Part shown: piece after piece, positions 18,101 through 25,797 of the stretch
Layout: each line of letters opens with the position of its first letter
Numbering within the stretch: the stretch's first letter is position 1
Assembly (NCBI GenBank): GCA_022777585.1
Contig: JALFFZ010000079.1
Span: forward strand, 1-43,441
From: Bacteroidales bacterium
GTDB lineage: Bacteria > Bacteroidota > Bacteroidia > Bacteroidales > UBA932
DNA length: 43,441 nt
Reading direction: 5' to 3'
Made by a program: the position numbers and the translations under genes
The notes under the pieces: model-generated
Told to the model about the DNA's origin: nothing
Database searches by the model: none
The model's input: only the letters and a program-made list of their open reading frames with translations

Positions 18101-18334
18101 GGAAAAGCCTCCTTGCTCATCCACAAGCATTCCGTCAGTAGTACCTTCGACCATGACGGCAGCCCCCAGGACCGGTTCTCCATTCGAGTCAACTACTCGT
18201 CCTGTCACAGTCTTCTTAGGCCCGTCAAGAATCCCCGCCGCAAACGCAACGCCCTGACCGAGGGTCAAAGAAATGACAACCAGACTGAAGAAATTGAATA
18301 GAACCTTCACTGGAGAAATGTCTGAATTTCTCAT
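15170..18334 (-). CDS. susC: SusC/RagA family TonB-dependent outer-membrane transporter
   Basis: The 1,054-residue protein imports oligosaccharides across the outer membrane using TonB energy. It has a signal peptide (about 1-34), a carboxypeptidase-regulatory-like domain (TVTGRVVDSNGEPVLGAAV, about 41-115), a plug domain (about 140-240) with GGRIAGM and VLKDATATALYGARGANGV, and a beta barrel ending in an aromatic residue (NLGLNVNF). It is the first gene of the leftward mannoside operon. Its promoter lies at about 18386-18417 and a GntR-type operator palindrome sits between promoter and start (18369-18382). Confidence 0.97.
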   Translation of the reverse strand: MRNSDISPVKVLFNFFSLVVISLTLGQGVAFAAGILDGPKKTVTGRVVDSNGEPVLGAAVMVEGTTDGMLVDEQGGFSIKVSEGQNIVATLIGYQDKRIRVTDKSVYLIVMEEENTALEDAMVVAFSKQKKESVVSSIATIRPAELKVPSSNLTTALGGRIAGMITQQLSGEPGKDNAEFFIRGVTTFNSNARGPLILIDNVELSSNDLARLQPDDIASFSVLKDATATALYGARGANGVILVTTKEGKEGRASLNVRFENSFSMPTSVVEVVDPVTWMTLYNEAVSTRDPLAPRPFPDKKIELTKRGVNKYAYPAIDWIGEMFKDYTTNQRVNANLSGGGKVARYYIAATFNNDTGLLKENNSNSFNNNISLRSTQLRSNININVTSTTELSVRFSGTFEDYTGPLDGGSTLYRMALASDPVSFPMYYEGALSGGSNTHIMFGNTSDGNYLNPYARMVRGYKEYNKLNLIAQVELKQKLDFITKGLSARALFNTTRYSYFDLQRYYNPYWYTMSSYDVADNTYTINCINPDGGTEYLDYKQGGKDIQTTTYLEAAIDYNRKFKNKHDVSGLLVYTMQNKLYANMGDLQSSLPYRNLGFAGRFTYGYGSRYLIEANFGYNGSERFAKGERFGFFPSVGAGYIISNEKFFGPKLKKVITLLKLKATYGLAGNDQIGSSSDRFFYLSNVNMNTGVGVEFGDEFGFKKNGVSISRYPNDKITWEVAKKFDVGVELGLWDWLVVQADYYREKRTNILMDRKSIPSTMGLQAPLRANVGEASSHGYEISVDANKSFAGGSWISGRFNMTYATGKYDVYEEPDYGYEWLSWEGKRLNQITGLIAERLFIDEADIANSPQQMFGAVMPGDIKYKDINEDGIINGQDYVPIGYPSVPNYIFGFGVSAGFKNFDVSCFFQAATECSFMISHARTAPFVNLGDWDSVTSNAMMKEFADNRWTESDRDCYAMYPRLSPQIVSNNNKASTWWLRDGSYLRLKTLEIGYTIPKKACDAMRMKTFRIYFSGTNLFTLSKFKMWDVEMSGNGLNYPIQRVFNLGLNVNF

Positions 18335-18368
18335 GATTGGTTAATTTAATATAGTTAATGTTATCATA

Positions 18369-18382
18369 GTATGTTTGAACAT
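18369..18382 (-). promoter_or_regulatory. Predicted GntR operator ahead of susC
   Basis: GTATGTTTGAACAT (ATGTTCAAACATAC on the minus strand) lies immediately downstream of the susC promoter. It matches four other sites in this locus at 12 or more of 14 positions, or differs by one or two bases. The position over the start of transcription suggests repression. Confidence 0.65.
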
Positions 18383-18385
18383 TTG

Positions 18386-18417
18386 CAAATATTATACATT
18401 GTACGGACATTTCCAAA
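18386..18417 (-). promoter_or_regulatory. Candidate susC promoter
   Basis: On the minus strand TTTG (18414-18417) is 20 bases from AATATTTG (18386-18393), which is close to the Bacteroidetes TTTG / TAnnTTTG pattern with one mismatch in the -7 box. A weaker operator-like TTGTACGGACATTT (18399-18412) lies within the spacer. Confidence 0.5.
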
Positions 18418-18430
18418 TATTTTATAATAT

Positions 18431-18444
18431 TTGTGCAAACATAC
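18431..18444 (+). promoter_or_regulatory. Predicted GntR operator ahead of GH92 remnant
   Basis: TTGTGCAAACATAC follows directly on an AATATTTG -7-like box for rightward transcription. It is the same palindrome as at the gntR, GH92, susC and ROK promoters. It has survived although the gene it served is dead. Confidence 0.6.
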
Positions 18445-18513
18445 TTGCGAATGTCTTGATATATTCCCGTAAAATGACAAAATTTGAAGAAATCCATAAA
18501 TACGATAAGCTAA

Positions 18514-19463
18514 ATGAAGGCAAAACAGACTATTATTCTCATATTATCCACATTGTTCTCACTCACTGCAATTGCAAAGGAACCGGCAGATTACGTCGAC
18601 ATGTTCATCGGCACATCCAATTCCCGCTGGATGCTCGGGCCCTATGCCCAGCGCCCGTTCGGAATGGTTCAGCTCGGCCCGGACAATCACGAAGGGTGAA
18701 ATGTTCGGCGGTGACGCATTCTGGAACTCCTATTGGAACCTTAACGGGCTCTGGTCACTTGCCACTCCGGAGATAATTGACAACTGGGTCGAAACCCAAC
18801 TTGAGATGTTCAGGCACACCGGATGGACTGGGAAGAGATTTACAAGGCAGTTCTCAAGAATGTAACCGAACCCGGAGCGGATCATCCCGGAGGAGGCAAT
18901 GCCGGGAATCCCCTCCTCGACATATACATAAAGTATGGATATATGCCACGTGAGTATGGAGTGATTTCAAAAACACTCGATTACGCATACGATGACTGGT
19001 GTGTCGCCATGATGTCGGATGCCGTTGGTGACAAGGAAACAGGAAAGATGCTGAAACAACGCTCCGAAAACTGGAGAAATGCATTCAATCCTGCTACCGG
19101 CTATGTCACGATGAGGGACAACTTCGCGGCGCACGTATTCGACAGGACAATGGGCAGATGAGCGCCTGGTTCGTGATGAGCGCAATGGGCTTGTTTGAGA
19201 TGGATGGCTGTTGCACTCCATATCCCGAATTCGACATAAGCAGCCCTTTGTTCAGTAAAATTACCATTTCACTGGATAGCCGGTACTATAGCGGAAAAGA
19301 GTTCACAATCAATGCTATAGGAAACTCCGACAAGAATATCTACATCCAGGAGGCATATCTCAATGGAAAGAAACTGTCATCTCCTAAGCTCAAGTTCAAT
19401 GATGTTGTGCGGGGTGGAGAACTGACACTGATAATGGGAGATTCCCCTAAAGAGTGGAATTAA
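18514..19463 (+). pseudogene. Decayed GH92 alpha-mannosidase remnant
   Basis: Three or four GH92 pieces lie in the right order but in different frames. The first (18514-18699) has a signal peptide and ADYVDMFIGTSNSRWMLGP. The next holds GGDAFWNSYWNLNGLWSLATPE (about 18708-18830). The third has PGGGNAGNPLLDIYIKYGY and LDYAYDDWCVAMM (18823-19150). The last reads DNGQMSAWFVMSAMGLF to the family's normal C-terminal MGDSPKEWN (to 19463). Each matches the intact GH92 at 25,817, but large internal blocks are missing between pieces, so the gene has shrunk from well over 2 kb to 950 bases. It lost the GNAWQ segment containing the catalytic acid. It sits between susC and gntR, a usual place for a PUL glycosidase. 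Confidence 0.88.
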
Positions 19464-19491
19464 CATTTCTTTTCATTATTTGTTTACAAAA

Positions 19492-19523
19492 TTTGGATTT
19501 ATGTAAAAATTTATTCATATTTG
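19492..19523 (+). promoter_or_regulatory. gntR promoter
   Basis: TTTG (19492-19495) is separated by 20 bases from CATATTTG (19516-19523), matching the Bacteroidetes pattern apart from one -7 base. The operator at 19521-19534 overlaps the end of the -7 box, which fits autoregulation. Confidence 0.55.
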
Positions 19524-19534
19524 TTCAAACATAT
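19521..19534 (+). promoter_or_regulatory. Predicted GntR operator ahead of its own gene
   Basis: TTGTTCAAACATAT lies 11 bases before the gntR start codon. It contains the near-symmetric core TGTTCAAACA found at the other four promoters of the locus. It implies that the regulator controls itself and the MFS gene behind it. Confidence 0.65.
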
Positions 19535-19545
19535 TTGAAATACTT

Positions 19546-20271
19546 ATGAAACTTGACCACAATTCATCAAAACCCCTGCACCAGCAGGCTGAGGAGATAT
19601 TGAGAGAGATGATTCATGAAGAAGAGTACCGCAACGGGAAGCTTCTTCCCAATGAGGTGGAATTGTCAAAGGAACTGAACATTTCGAGAAACACACTTCG
19701 GCAGGCCATCAACCGCCTGGTCTTCGAAGGACTTCTCATCCGCAAGAAGGGATACGGAACCTGTGTCGCACCGCAGGATGTGATGAGCAATGCGCGCAAC
19801 TGGATGAGTTTCACCCAGGAAATGGCGGCATTGGGGATGAAGGTGCAGAATTTCGAGCTGCATATCAGTTTCAAATCTGCCCCGAAGGAGGCTACCGACC
19901 TCTTCAACGTGCCTGAGGACAAGAAGTTGCTCTGCCTTGAACGGCTCAGGGGCAAGCCGGAGCTCCCGTTCGTATTCTTCATATCATATTTCAATCCGGC
20001 AATTCCGATGTCGGTGTCTGAGGACATGAGCAAGCCTCTTTATGACATTCTCAATAACAATTACGGAATCAAGGTCAAGACCTCCAAGGAACATATTTCA
20101 GCAAAGGCTGCCAATGCAGAGTTGGCTGAGAAACTCGGCATATTGGAAGGCGAACCCATTCTTGTCAGGAAGAGATTCGTCTATGATGTGAACAATGCCC
20201 CTATTGAATACAACATTGGATACTACCGTGCCGACTCATTCACCTATACGATTGAATGCACAAACGAATAA
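19546..20271 (+). CDS. GntR/HutC family regulator with UTRA sensor domain
   Basis: This 241-residue regulator has a winged-helix DNA-binding domain (about 5-75; PNEVELSKELNISRNTLRQAINRL, a classic GntR recognition helix) and a UTRA ligand-binding domain (about 95-238) that typically senses a sugar or sugar phosphate. Its gene lies in the middle of the mannoside locus, nine bases before the MFS transporter, and five copies of one palindrome lie at the promoters around it. The simplest reading is a local repressor released by mannose or mannose-6-phosphate. The ligand is inferred; the family and site spread are seen. Confidence 0.9.
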   Translation: MKLDHNSSKPLHQQAEEILREMIHEEEYRNGKLLPNEVELSKELNISRNTLRQAINRLVFEGLLIRKKGYGTCVAPQDVMSNARNWMSFTQEMAALGMKVQNFELHISFKSAPKEATDLFNVPEDKKLLCLERLRGKPELPFVFFISYFNPAIPMSVSEDMSKPLYDILNNNYGIKVKTSKEHISAKAANAELAEKLGILEGEPILVRKRFVYDVNNAPIEYNIGYYRADSFTYTIECTNE

Positions 20272-20280
20272 ACTAAAACT

Positions 20281-21435
20281 ATGAACAAGAACACTTCAAA
20301 AGTGCTGCCCGTCCTATTCGGCTTCTTCGTAATGGGATTCTGCGACGTGGTCGGAATCTCAACCAGTTACGTAAAACAGGATTTAAACCTCAGCGAGACC
20401 CTCGCGGGATTCATTCCGTCGATGGTATTCATCTGGTTCCTGCTCCTCTCCATCCCCGCCGCCATGGCAATGAACAAGGTCGGCAGGAAGACAATGGTAC
20501 AGGTCAGCAACGTCATCACATTCATTGGAATGCTGCTGCCTTTCATCAGCTACAACTTCGTCACCTGCATGCTGGCATTCGTGCTTCTCGGAGTGGGGAA
20601 CACGATTCTCCAGGTATCGCTCAACCCGCTGCTTACCAACGTCGTGAAAGGCAACGCCCTCACGAGTTCGCTGACAGCAGGACAGGTGGTCAAGGCAATC
20701 TCCTCATTCTGCGGTCCGTTCATTGCGGCTTTCGCGGCAGGCTCCCTCGGAAACTGGAAGTTCCTCTTCCCGATTTTCGCGGCCGTGACATTGCTCTCGG
20801 GCCTCTGGCTTCTCCTCACCCCTATCAGGGAAGAAGAGCCGGACGCCGGGACATCCTCGGCGGGAGCGGTTTTCGGACTTCTGAAGGACCCGGAAATCCT
20901 CTTCCTCTTCCTGGGAATATTCTTCATTGTCGGACTTGACGTCGGAGTCAACACCGTATCCCCGAAACTTCTGATTGAAAGGGCCGGATGGTCTGTGGAA
21001 AAGGCCGGCCTCGCATCCAGCGTCTATTTCATCTGCCGTACCGCAGGAGCTTTCGCCGGTTCCTTCCTCCTCGCCAGGGTCAATGATATCAAGTACTTCA
21101 GGTACAATATTATAGGAGCATTGGCAGTGCTTCTTCTCCTCTTCGTGACCAAGGGCACCGTACCAATGCTGATTCTCATCGGACTCATCGGATTCCTCTG
21201 CTCCAGCGTATTCTCCATCATCTACTCCGCCGCCCTCAAGGCAAGGCCGGAGAAAGCCAATGAAATCTCAGGCCTCCTGATAACCGGCGTTTCCGGCGGT
21301 GCAGTCATCCCGCCTCTGATGGGCGTTCTGGCCGACCTTACCGGAAGCCAGTCAGGTTCGCTCATCGTGATCGGCCTCTGCGTGCTCTATCTCGTATGGT
21401 GTGCTCTGGCATTGGGACGCAATAAGGAAGCGTAA
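20281..21435 (+). CDS. MFS sugar transporter (FucP/GlcP-like)
   Basis: The 384-residue inner-membrane protein has about 12 hydrophobic segments and MFS landmarks: a G-x-x-x-D-x-x-G style start (FFVMGFCDVVGIS), the loop MNKVGRKTMVQ after segment 2, and GVGNTILQVSLNPLL, typical of the FHS/GlcP/FucP branch. It probably takes up mannose or a short manno-oligosaccharide by proton or sodium symport. It is the second gene of the gntR transcript, nine bases behind it, and a strong hairpin (21467-21514) ends the unit. Substrate is inferred from neighbours. Confidence 0.88.
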   Translation: MNKNTSKVLPVLFGFFVMGFCDVVGISTSYVKQDLNLSETLAGFIPSMVFIWFLLLSIPAAMAMNKVGRKTMVQVSNVITFIGMLLPFISYNFVTCMLAFVLLGVGNTILQVSLNPLLTNVVKGNALTSSLTAGQVVKAISSFCGPFIAAFAAGSLGNWKFLFPIFAAVTLLSGLWLLLTPIREEEPDAGTSSAGAVFGLLKDPEILFLFLGIFFIVGLDVGVNTVSPKLLIERAGWSVEKAGLASSVYFICRTAGAFAGSFLLARVNDIKYFRYNIIGALAVLLLLFVTKGTVPMLILIGLIGFLCSSVFSIIYSAALKARPEKANEISGLLITGVSGGAVIPPLMGVLADLTGSQSGSLIVIGLCVLYLVWCALALGRNKEA

Positions 21436-21466
21436 GGACAACTTCCCCTTCGTCTTTATCATAACT

Positions 21467-21520
21467 GCGGAATTAAAACCGCGATTTTATGCAAAATCGC
21501 GGTTTTAATTCCGCGTTTTT
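21467..21520 (+). terminator. 22-bp perfect palindrome, terminator-like
   Basis: Two perfect 22-base arms (21467-21488 and 21493-21514) flank a 4-base loop ATGC and are followed by GTTTTT. Each arm holds a smaller GCGG...CCGC inverted pair, so alternative hairpins are possible. It can end the gntR-MFS transcript. It is also unusually long for a terminator and lies 33 bases before the AAA ATPase start. Confidence 0.7.
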
Positions 21521-21547
21521 ATATATATTTGCAAAAATGAATTGAAT

Positions 21548-22723
21548 ATGGAACAATTATACGAACTCTATGCAAAGAAACTGAAGACATTGTCAACAGA
21601 ATTCGTCCGCTATCTTTATCAGCAAATCAACTGGAATTCCCAACTGATCGTCATCATGGGTGCCCGCGGCGTAGGTAAAACCACAATGTTGCTGCAACGT
21701 ATCATCCTGTCCGGCGAAAAAGATGAATCACTGTATATCTCAGCAGACAACACATTCTTTGCCGGCAACACACTATACGACGTCGCAACAAGATTCGCAC
21801 AGTCTGGCGGGAAAGTACTATACATTGACGAGATACACAAATATCAGGGATGGTCAAAGGAAGTCAAAATGATGTACGACTATCTCCCTGAGATCAAGGT
21901 AGTGATTAGCGGTTCTTCAATTCTGGAACTCATCAATGGAACAGATGCGGATCTCAGCAGGAGGGCTATAAGATACAAACTCGAAGGTCTCTCATTCCGT
22001 GAATATCTCAATTTTACTCTTGGCCTGCATATTCCGGCATACTGTCTCGAGGAAATCCTCGCAGGGAAGGTGGAGATTCCGGCGGAAGTAAAGTATCCTC
22101 TGGCTCATTTCAAGGAATACCTCACCAAAGGATATTTTCCATTCTTCAAACAGGATGACTATTTTCAGCGGCTTGAAAACGTAATCAACCAGACAATGGA
22201 AGTGGATATCCCGGTTTATGCCAAGATGAATGTATCCACAGCACGCAAACTGAAACATCTTCTATATATAATATCGAGAAGTGTTCCGTTCAAGCCGAAT
22301 TTTACAGAAATCGGCAGAGCTCTATCCTCAGACAGGGGAACTGTAGCTGACCATTTGGTCTATATGGAGAAGTCCACTTTGATCAGACAGCTTAATTTCG
22401 CTCCGGACGGGATGGAGCTGGTACAGAAAACGGATAAAGTCTATTTGGGCAATACGTGCTTCATCTATGCTCTCGCAGATGAAAAACCGGACATCGGGAA
22501 CATTAGAGAGACCTTCTTCTATTGTGCTATGTGCGTCAACCACAAGGTGACATCTTCCCCGACAGCTGATTTCCTTGTGGAAGGCCACACATTTGAAATC
22601 GGTGGAAAATCCAAGAATCAAAAGCAGATCAAGAATATCAATGACGCATACATAGTGAAAGACGACATCGAAAACGCCTACATGAATATCATCCCGCTCT
22701 GGATGTTTGGGTTTAACTACTAA
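21548..22723 (+). CDS. AAA ATPase with DUF4143 C-terminal domain
   Basis: The 391-residue protein (ATG at 21548; a TTG two codons earlier is less likely) has an AAA_14 ATPase domain with Walker A GARGVGKTT near residue 38 and Walker B VLYIDEIHKY near 95, then a winged-helix and DUF4143 domain from about 190. The C-terminal FEIGGKSK fits the degenerate PD-(D/E)XK fold often seen in this family. These ATPases are very common and mobile in Bacteroidetes; their role is unknown. It has no obvious link to mannoside use and separates gntR-MFS from manA-ROK, so it is probably an insertion. Confidence 0.88.
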   Translation: MEQLYELYAKKLKTLSTEFVRYLYQQINWNSQLIVIMGARGVGKTTMLLQRIILSGEKDESLYISADNTFFAGNTLYDVATRFAQSGGKVLYIDEIHKYQGWSKEVKMMYDYLPEIKVVISGSSILELINGTDADLSRRAIRYKLEGLSFREYLNFTLGLHIPAYCLEEILAGKVEIPAEVKYPLAHFKEYLTKGYFPFFKQDDYFQRLENVINQTMEVDIPVYAKMNVSTARKLKHLLYIISRSVPFKPNFTEIGRALSSDRGTVADHLVYMEKSTLIRQLNFAPDGMELVQKTDKVYLGNTCFIYALADEKPDIGNIRETFFYCAMCVNHKVTSSPTADFLVEGHTFEIGGKSKNQKQIKNINDAYIVKDDIENAYMNIIPLWMFGFNY

Positions 22724-22956
22724 GGAATATGAAGAAATACGGGACAATCTCAAAACCAGACTCGAGGCTCACGCCGAATAATGAATAAGGACAATTGTAA
22801 AAGGCCGCAGGTATGATCCTACGGCCTTCAGCGTTCAGGAACATGAATTTATTGACTGCTTCAGTCTGAATAAGGACTTCAAAAAAGATAGGTTCTCAAA
22901 GAAGAAGTTCAGTTAGGTGGAAAGTATAGTTCAAGTTAGGTAAGCAGCAGGCATCG
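22724..22956. other. Intergenic region with hairpin and fragmentary coding remnants
   Basis: Directly after the ATPase stop, one frame reads EYEEIRDNLKTRLEAHAE and stops, with a helical protein-like composition. After the hairpin another reads EHEFIDCFSLNKDFKK up to a TAG at about 22,913. Neither has a start or a recognised family. They may be scraps of genes lost with the ATPase insertion. The short spans make chance reading possible. Confidence 0.3.
22801..22828. terminator. Hairpin between convergent ATPase and manA
   Basis: AAGGCCGCAGG pairs with CCTACGGCCTT across a 6-base loop with one mismatch. It lies between two converging genes and can act for either. A clear T-tract is absent on both sides. 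Confidence 0.5.
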
Positions 22957-24723
22957 TTATTTCATAAACGCTTTTATCATCATTATCCGTTCCCCGGAGT
23001 CATTCACAATCCTGTATGAACAGGCAGCAGCGGATATCACCAGAGACTCGGCATATGTAAGGTCGAATGTCATCCCGCCTTCAGTAATGATCTTTGCGGA
23101 CTTGCCCTCGACAAGATTGAGAGCGTGACATTTGCCTTCGGTCTTCACTTCCACCTCGGTATCAACCACATAGCGATGTACATCGTAGGAATGGTTGGCG
23201 TGTGTAGGAAGATGCCATAGCTCCCAGCCGTCACCCTCTTCAATAAGCGAAGGGTGGGAGACGAACTCCTCGGCAATGCGTTTGCCCTTTCGGTCGAAAT
23301 ACAGGTTCTCCATCGCTCTCCTGATGTTCAGCGGCCTCGGACGTCCATCCAGGTCGAGGGCCATCCAGTCGTACATCTTGAATGTGAAGATGTACGGAGT
23401 CGTGCTGATTTCCAGGACCAGGTTGTTGCGTCCCGAGCTGTGGAGGGTTCCCGGAGGAATCAGGTACAGACCGTGCTTCACGGCCGGTTCGGCATTGATG
23501 TACTTCGGGACGTCGAGCGGAGTGGCAGTCTCGTGGCTCCGTGTCAGGGCCGCCTCGAATTCTTCAGGGACAATGTCATCCTTGAATCCGAGATAGACCT
23601 CTGCACCCGACTTGTGGTCGAGGATATAGTAGGTTTCCTCCTGAGTGAGCACCTCTCCGAAGTTCTTCTGTATGTATTCCCTGCGCGGATGACATTGTAT
23701 TGAAAGATTGCCTCCGTCGAAATTGTCAAGATAGTCAAGACGGATCGGGAACTCGTCGCCATACTCGCGGTAGCAATCGTCTCCCACAACATCCCGGCCG
23801 GCCTCGTACATTATGGAATCGAACGAAAGCTCAAGCATCTTGTCACCGCCGCTGAGGATAATTCCGTTCTCCGGCACAATCAGTTCGAATGACCAGGCAT
23901 AGTTAGGTACATCCTGAGGAAGATCACCGATGAACTCCTTGATGCGCTGTCCTCCCCAGGCTCCCGGCTCGAACCATGGGCGTACCCTGAAACCGTTCCG
24001 GGCAAGCCTGTCCAGGCCGGCGCGGACCACATCGCCTTCCGCCCAGGTAATCTCCGTCTCGCGCTGGGCATCCACAAAAATGTCAATTTCAGGCATCAAT
24101 GCCTTCTTGTGCCTGTTGAGAACGACCCAATCAATGAAGTAGAAGCGCTTGTACATCTTCTTCGGAGCATCCGGGGCAGCCGCGCCGAGATTTCTCACGC
24201 TGCCCGCCCTCGAACGGAACTGTATCTCGTTCTTCGGGATATCCAGATAAATCAATGTCCCCTCCCATCCGGCGAGAGACGCACCGATCCCGTAAATGAT
24301 ATTGAGCGGTGCCGAAGCATCGGCCTTTATGGATGCAAGCTTGTCCCCATCAAAGAAATCCTTGAGTTCAAGGCTGGCCCTGTAACCGAAAATAGGGTCA
24401 TCACCGCCAAGGAACGGTTCTATCATCATATCTATCTCCGCAGGACTCTTCAAGGCCGAATCCACGCTCCACCAGAGGGCAGTCTTCCCGGCGGCCGAAA
24501 GCGCTTCGTTAAGGCTTGATACGAATTCATCAAACCTTACTCCGACATATCCGTCAATAATCACCGTTCCGCGTTCCGGAATCCGGGCGGCAAGTTCGCT
24601 GAAATCCGATGAGACAGTCCCGTCGCCGAGATCGTGGACCGGATATATGTCGTAGTCCATAGCTCCCGGCTTTTTCTTGCTCACCGGCATGAGATACTGA
24701 GTTGTCTTTCTGATTTTTGTCAT
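22957..24723 (-). CDS. manA: Class I mannose-6-phosphate isomerase with N-terminal extension
   Basis: This cytoplasmic enzyme interconverts mannose-6-phosphate and fructose-6-phosphate. I take the ATG at 24723 (588 residues); the TTG three codons earlier is less likely. The C-terminal part has the class I landmarks: PWFEPGAWGG near residue 260, a zinc-ligand QCH in SIQCHPRREY, and HGLYLIPPGTLHSSG. Residues about 1-230 are extra; they resemble a phosphotransferase-like P-loop domain in layout (IIDGYVGVRFDEF at the expected loop, then ALWWSVDSAL) but the lysine of Walker A is missing. The gene is nine bases after the ROK kinase, so both follow one transcript, and it links the locus to glycolysis. 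Confidence 0.88.
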   Translation of the reverse strand: MTKIRKTTQYLMPVSKKKPGAMDYDIYPVHDLGDGTVSSDFSELAARIPERGTVIIDGYVGVRFDEFVSSLNEALSAAGKTALWWSVDSALKSPAEIDMMIEPFLGGDDPIFGYRASLELKDFFDGDKLASIKADASAPLNIIYGIGASLAGWEGTLIYLDIPKNEIQFRSRAGSVRNLGAAAPDAPKKMYKRFYFIDWVVLNRHKKALMPEIDIFVDAQRETEITWAEGDVVRAGLDRLARNGFRVRPWFEPGAWGGQRIKEFIGDLPQDVPNYAWSFELIVPENGIILSGGDKMLELSFDSIMYEAGRDVVGDDCYREYGDEFPIRLDYLDNFDGGNLSIQCHPRREYIQKNFGEVLTQEETYYILDHKSGAEVYLGFKDDIVPEEFEAALTRSHETATPLDVPKYINAEPAVKHGLYLIPPGTLHSSGRNNLVLEISTTPYIFTFKMYDWMALDLDGRPRPLNIRRAMENLYFDRKGKRIAEEFVSHPSLIEEGDGWELWHLPTHANHSYDVHRYVVDTEVEVKTEGKCHALNLVEGKSAKIITEGGMTFDLTYAESLVISAAACSYRIVNDSGERIMMIKAFMK

Positions 24724-24732
24724 AACCGTCAA

Positions 24733-25623
24733 TTAAAGAAATAATGATGCAGCACCTATCATTGCCGCATTATCCAGCAAAGAAGATACTTTGACATCAA
24801 CAGGCATTCCGCAGCCTGCAAGCGTCCGTTCAAGAGAAGCGGAAAAAAGGTTGTATGCACGGGAAATATTGCCACCGAGCACTACTGACCTGGATCCGAA
24901 TGCAGATAACACCGGGAGCAGGAATTCCGCAAGCCTTGTTCCATACTCATCGAAGAGCTGCCTGGCAGCTTCGTCCTGAGCATATCTTTCAGCCACTTCC
25001 CTGGCCCCGGCGACTCTCTGCCCTGTCAGTTCCCCGTACCTTTTGACAATCCATCGGGTCGAGAATGCTTCATCTGCTATGGAATCCCCGAACGGCAGAC
25101 AGTAAACCCAACCGTTGTCAGGAACACCTTCGCCGGATGTGACCAGTTTGCCGTCATCCACGAATCCGGAGCCGACACCTGTCCCAAGAGTAAGAGCCAC
25201 CACCCTGTCAGCCCCTTTGGCAGCTCCGTGAAGAGCCTCGCCGAGAGCGAATGCCGATGCATCATTGACGAATCTCATCTGCACGTCGCCTGCCTCTGAA
25301 AACAGGACAGAACGCATTGTCTCAGCCACGTCGAGTCCATAAACGCTTTCATATTTCCCCACTCCGCTTATAAGGGATATGCCCCGGACATAGTCGAACG
25401 GCCCAGGAAAGGCAAATCCCACACGGCTGACCTTTCCCCCGAAGCCTGACATTGACCGTCTTACATTTTCCGCCCAGGCATTCACGACCTCCACGGCCCC
25501 GGCAGAGCTGTCAACCGGAGTGGTCACCGGTTCTGAACAGATACTGCCGTCTTCAATGTCAACTACAGCAGAACACACATGGGATCCACCGACATCGACA
25601 CCTATCACATAATTTTCCTTCAT
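24733..25623 (-). CDS. ROK family sugar kinase (probable mannokinase)
   Basis: The 296-residue kinase (ATG at 25623; an in-frame ATG at 25635 is also possible) has the ROK phosphate motif GVDVGGSH near the start, the catalytic aspartate in VNDASAFALGE, and LTLGTGVGSGF. The usual zinc motif CXCGXXGCXE of many ROK proteins is not seen. It would phosphorylate free mannose to give the substrate of the isomerase nine bases downstream. Mannose as substrate is inferred from that pairing. A perfect TATATTTG -7 box lies upstream (25678-25685), followed by an operator at 25653-25666. Confidence 0.87.
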   Translation of the reverse strand: MKENYVIGVDVGGSHVCSAVVDIEDGSICSEPVTTPVDSSAGAVEVVNAWAENVRRSMSGFGGKVSRVGFAFPGPFDYVRGISLISGVGKYESVYGLDVAETMRSVLFSEAGDVQMRFVNDASAFALGEALHGAAKGADRVVALTLGTGVGSGFVDDGKLVTSGEGVPDNGWVYCLPFGDSIADEAFSTRWIVKRYGELTGQRVAGAREVAERYAQDEAARQLFDEYGTRLAEFLLPVLSAFGSRSVVLGGNISRAYNLFSASLERTLAGCGMPVDVKVSSLLDNAAMIGAASLFL

Positions 25624-25652
25624 GATTACATTCATCTTTAAACAAAATCGAT

Positions 25653-25666
25653 GTATGTATGAACAT
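25653..25666 (-). promoter_or_regulatory. Predicted GntR operator ahead of ROK-manA
   Basis: GTATGTATGAACAT differs from the susC operator by a single base. It lies between the ROK promoter and start codon. Confidence 0.65.
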
Positions 25667-25677
25667 TCAACCCGACG

Positions 25678-25706
25678 CAAATATAAATAAATTTTTTGAT
25701 ATACAA
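25678..25706 (-). promoter_or_regulatory. ROK-manA promoter
   Basis: On the minus strand ATTG is followed after 18 bases by TATATTTG (25678-25685), an exact match to the Bacteroidetes -7 consensus TAnnTTTG. The spacing is slightly short. Confidence 0.6.
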
Positions 25707-25782
25707 TAGCAGATATATAAAAACGTTGCATTTATCGCTTTTGCAACCATTTATTCCACTTGCTTTATAACGGAATATTTGT

Positions 25783-25790
25783 TTACTTTG
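25783..25790 (+). promoter_or_regulatory. Candidate GH92 -7 promoter box
   Basis: TTACTTTG lies about 20 bases after a TTG and just before the operator at 25798-25811. It fits TAnnTTTG with one mismatch. Confidence 0.4.
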
Positions 25791-25797
25791 CGCAATA

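Noticed and set aside
18399-18412. Sixth GntR operator TTGTACGGACATTT
   Set aside because: Too many differences in the core and located in the promoter spacer; mentioned only as a weak possibility.
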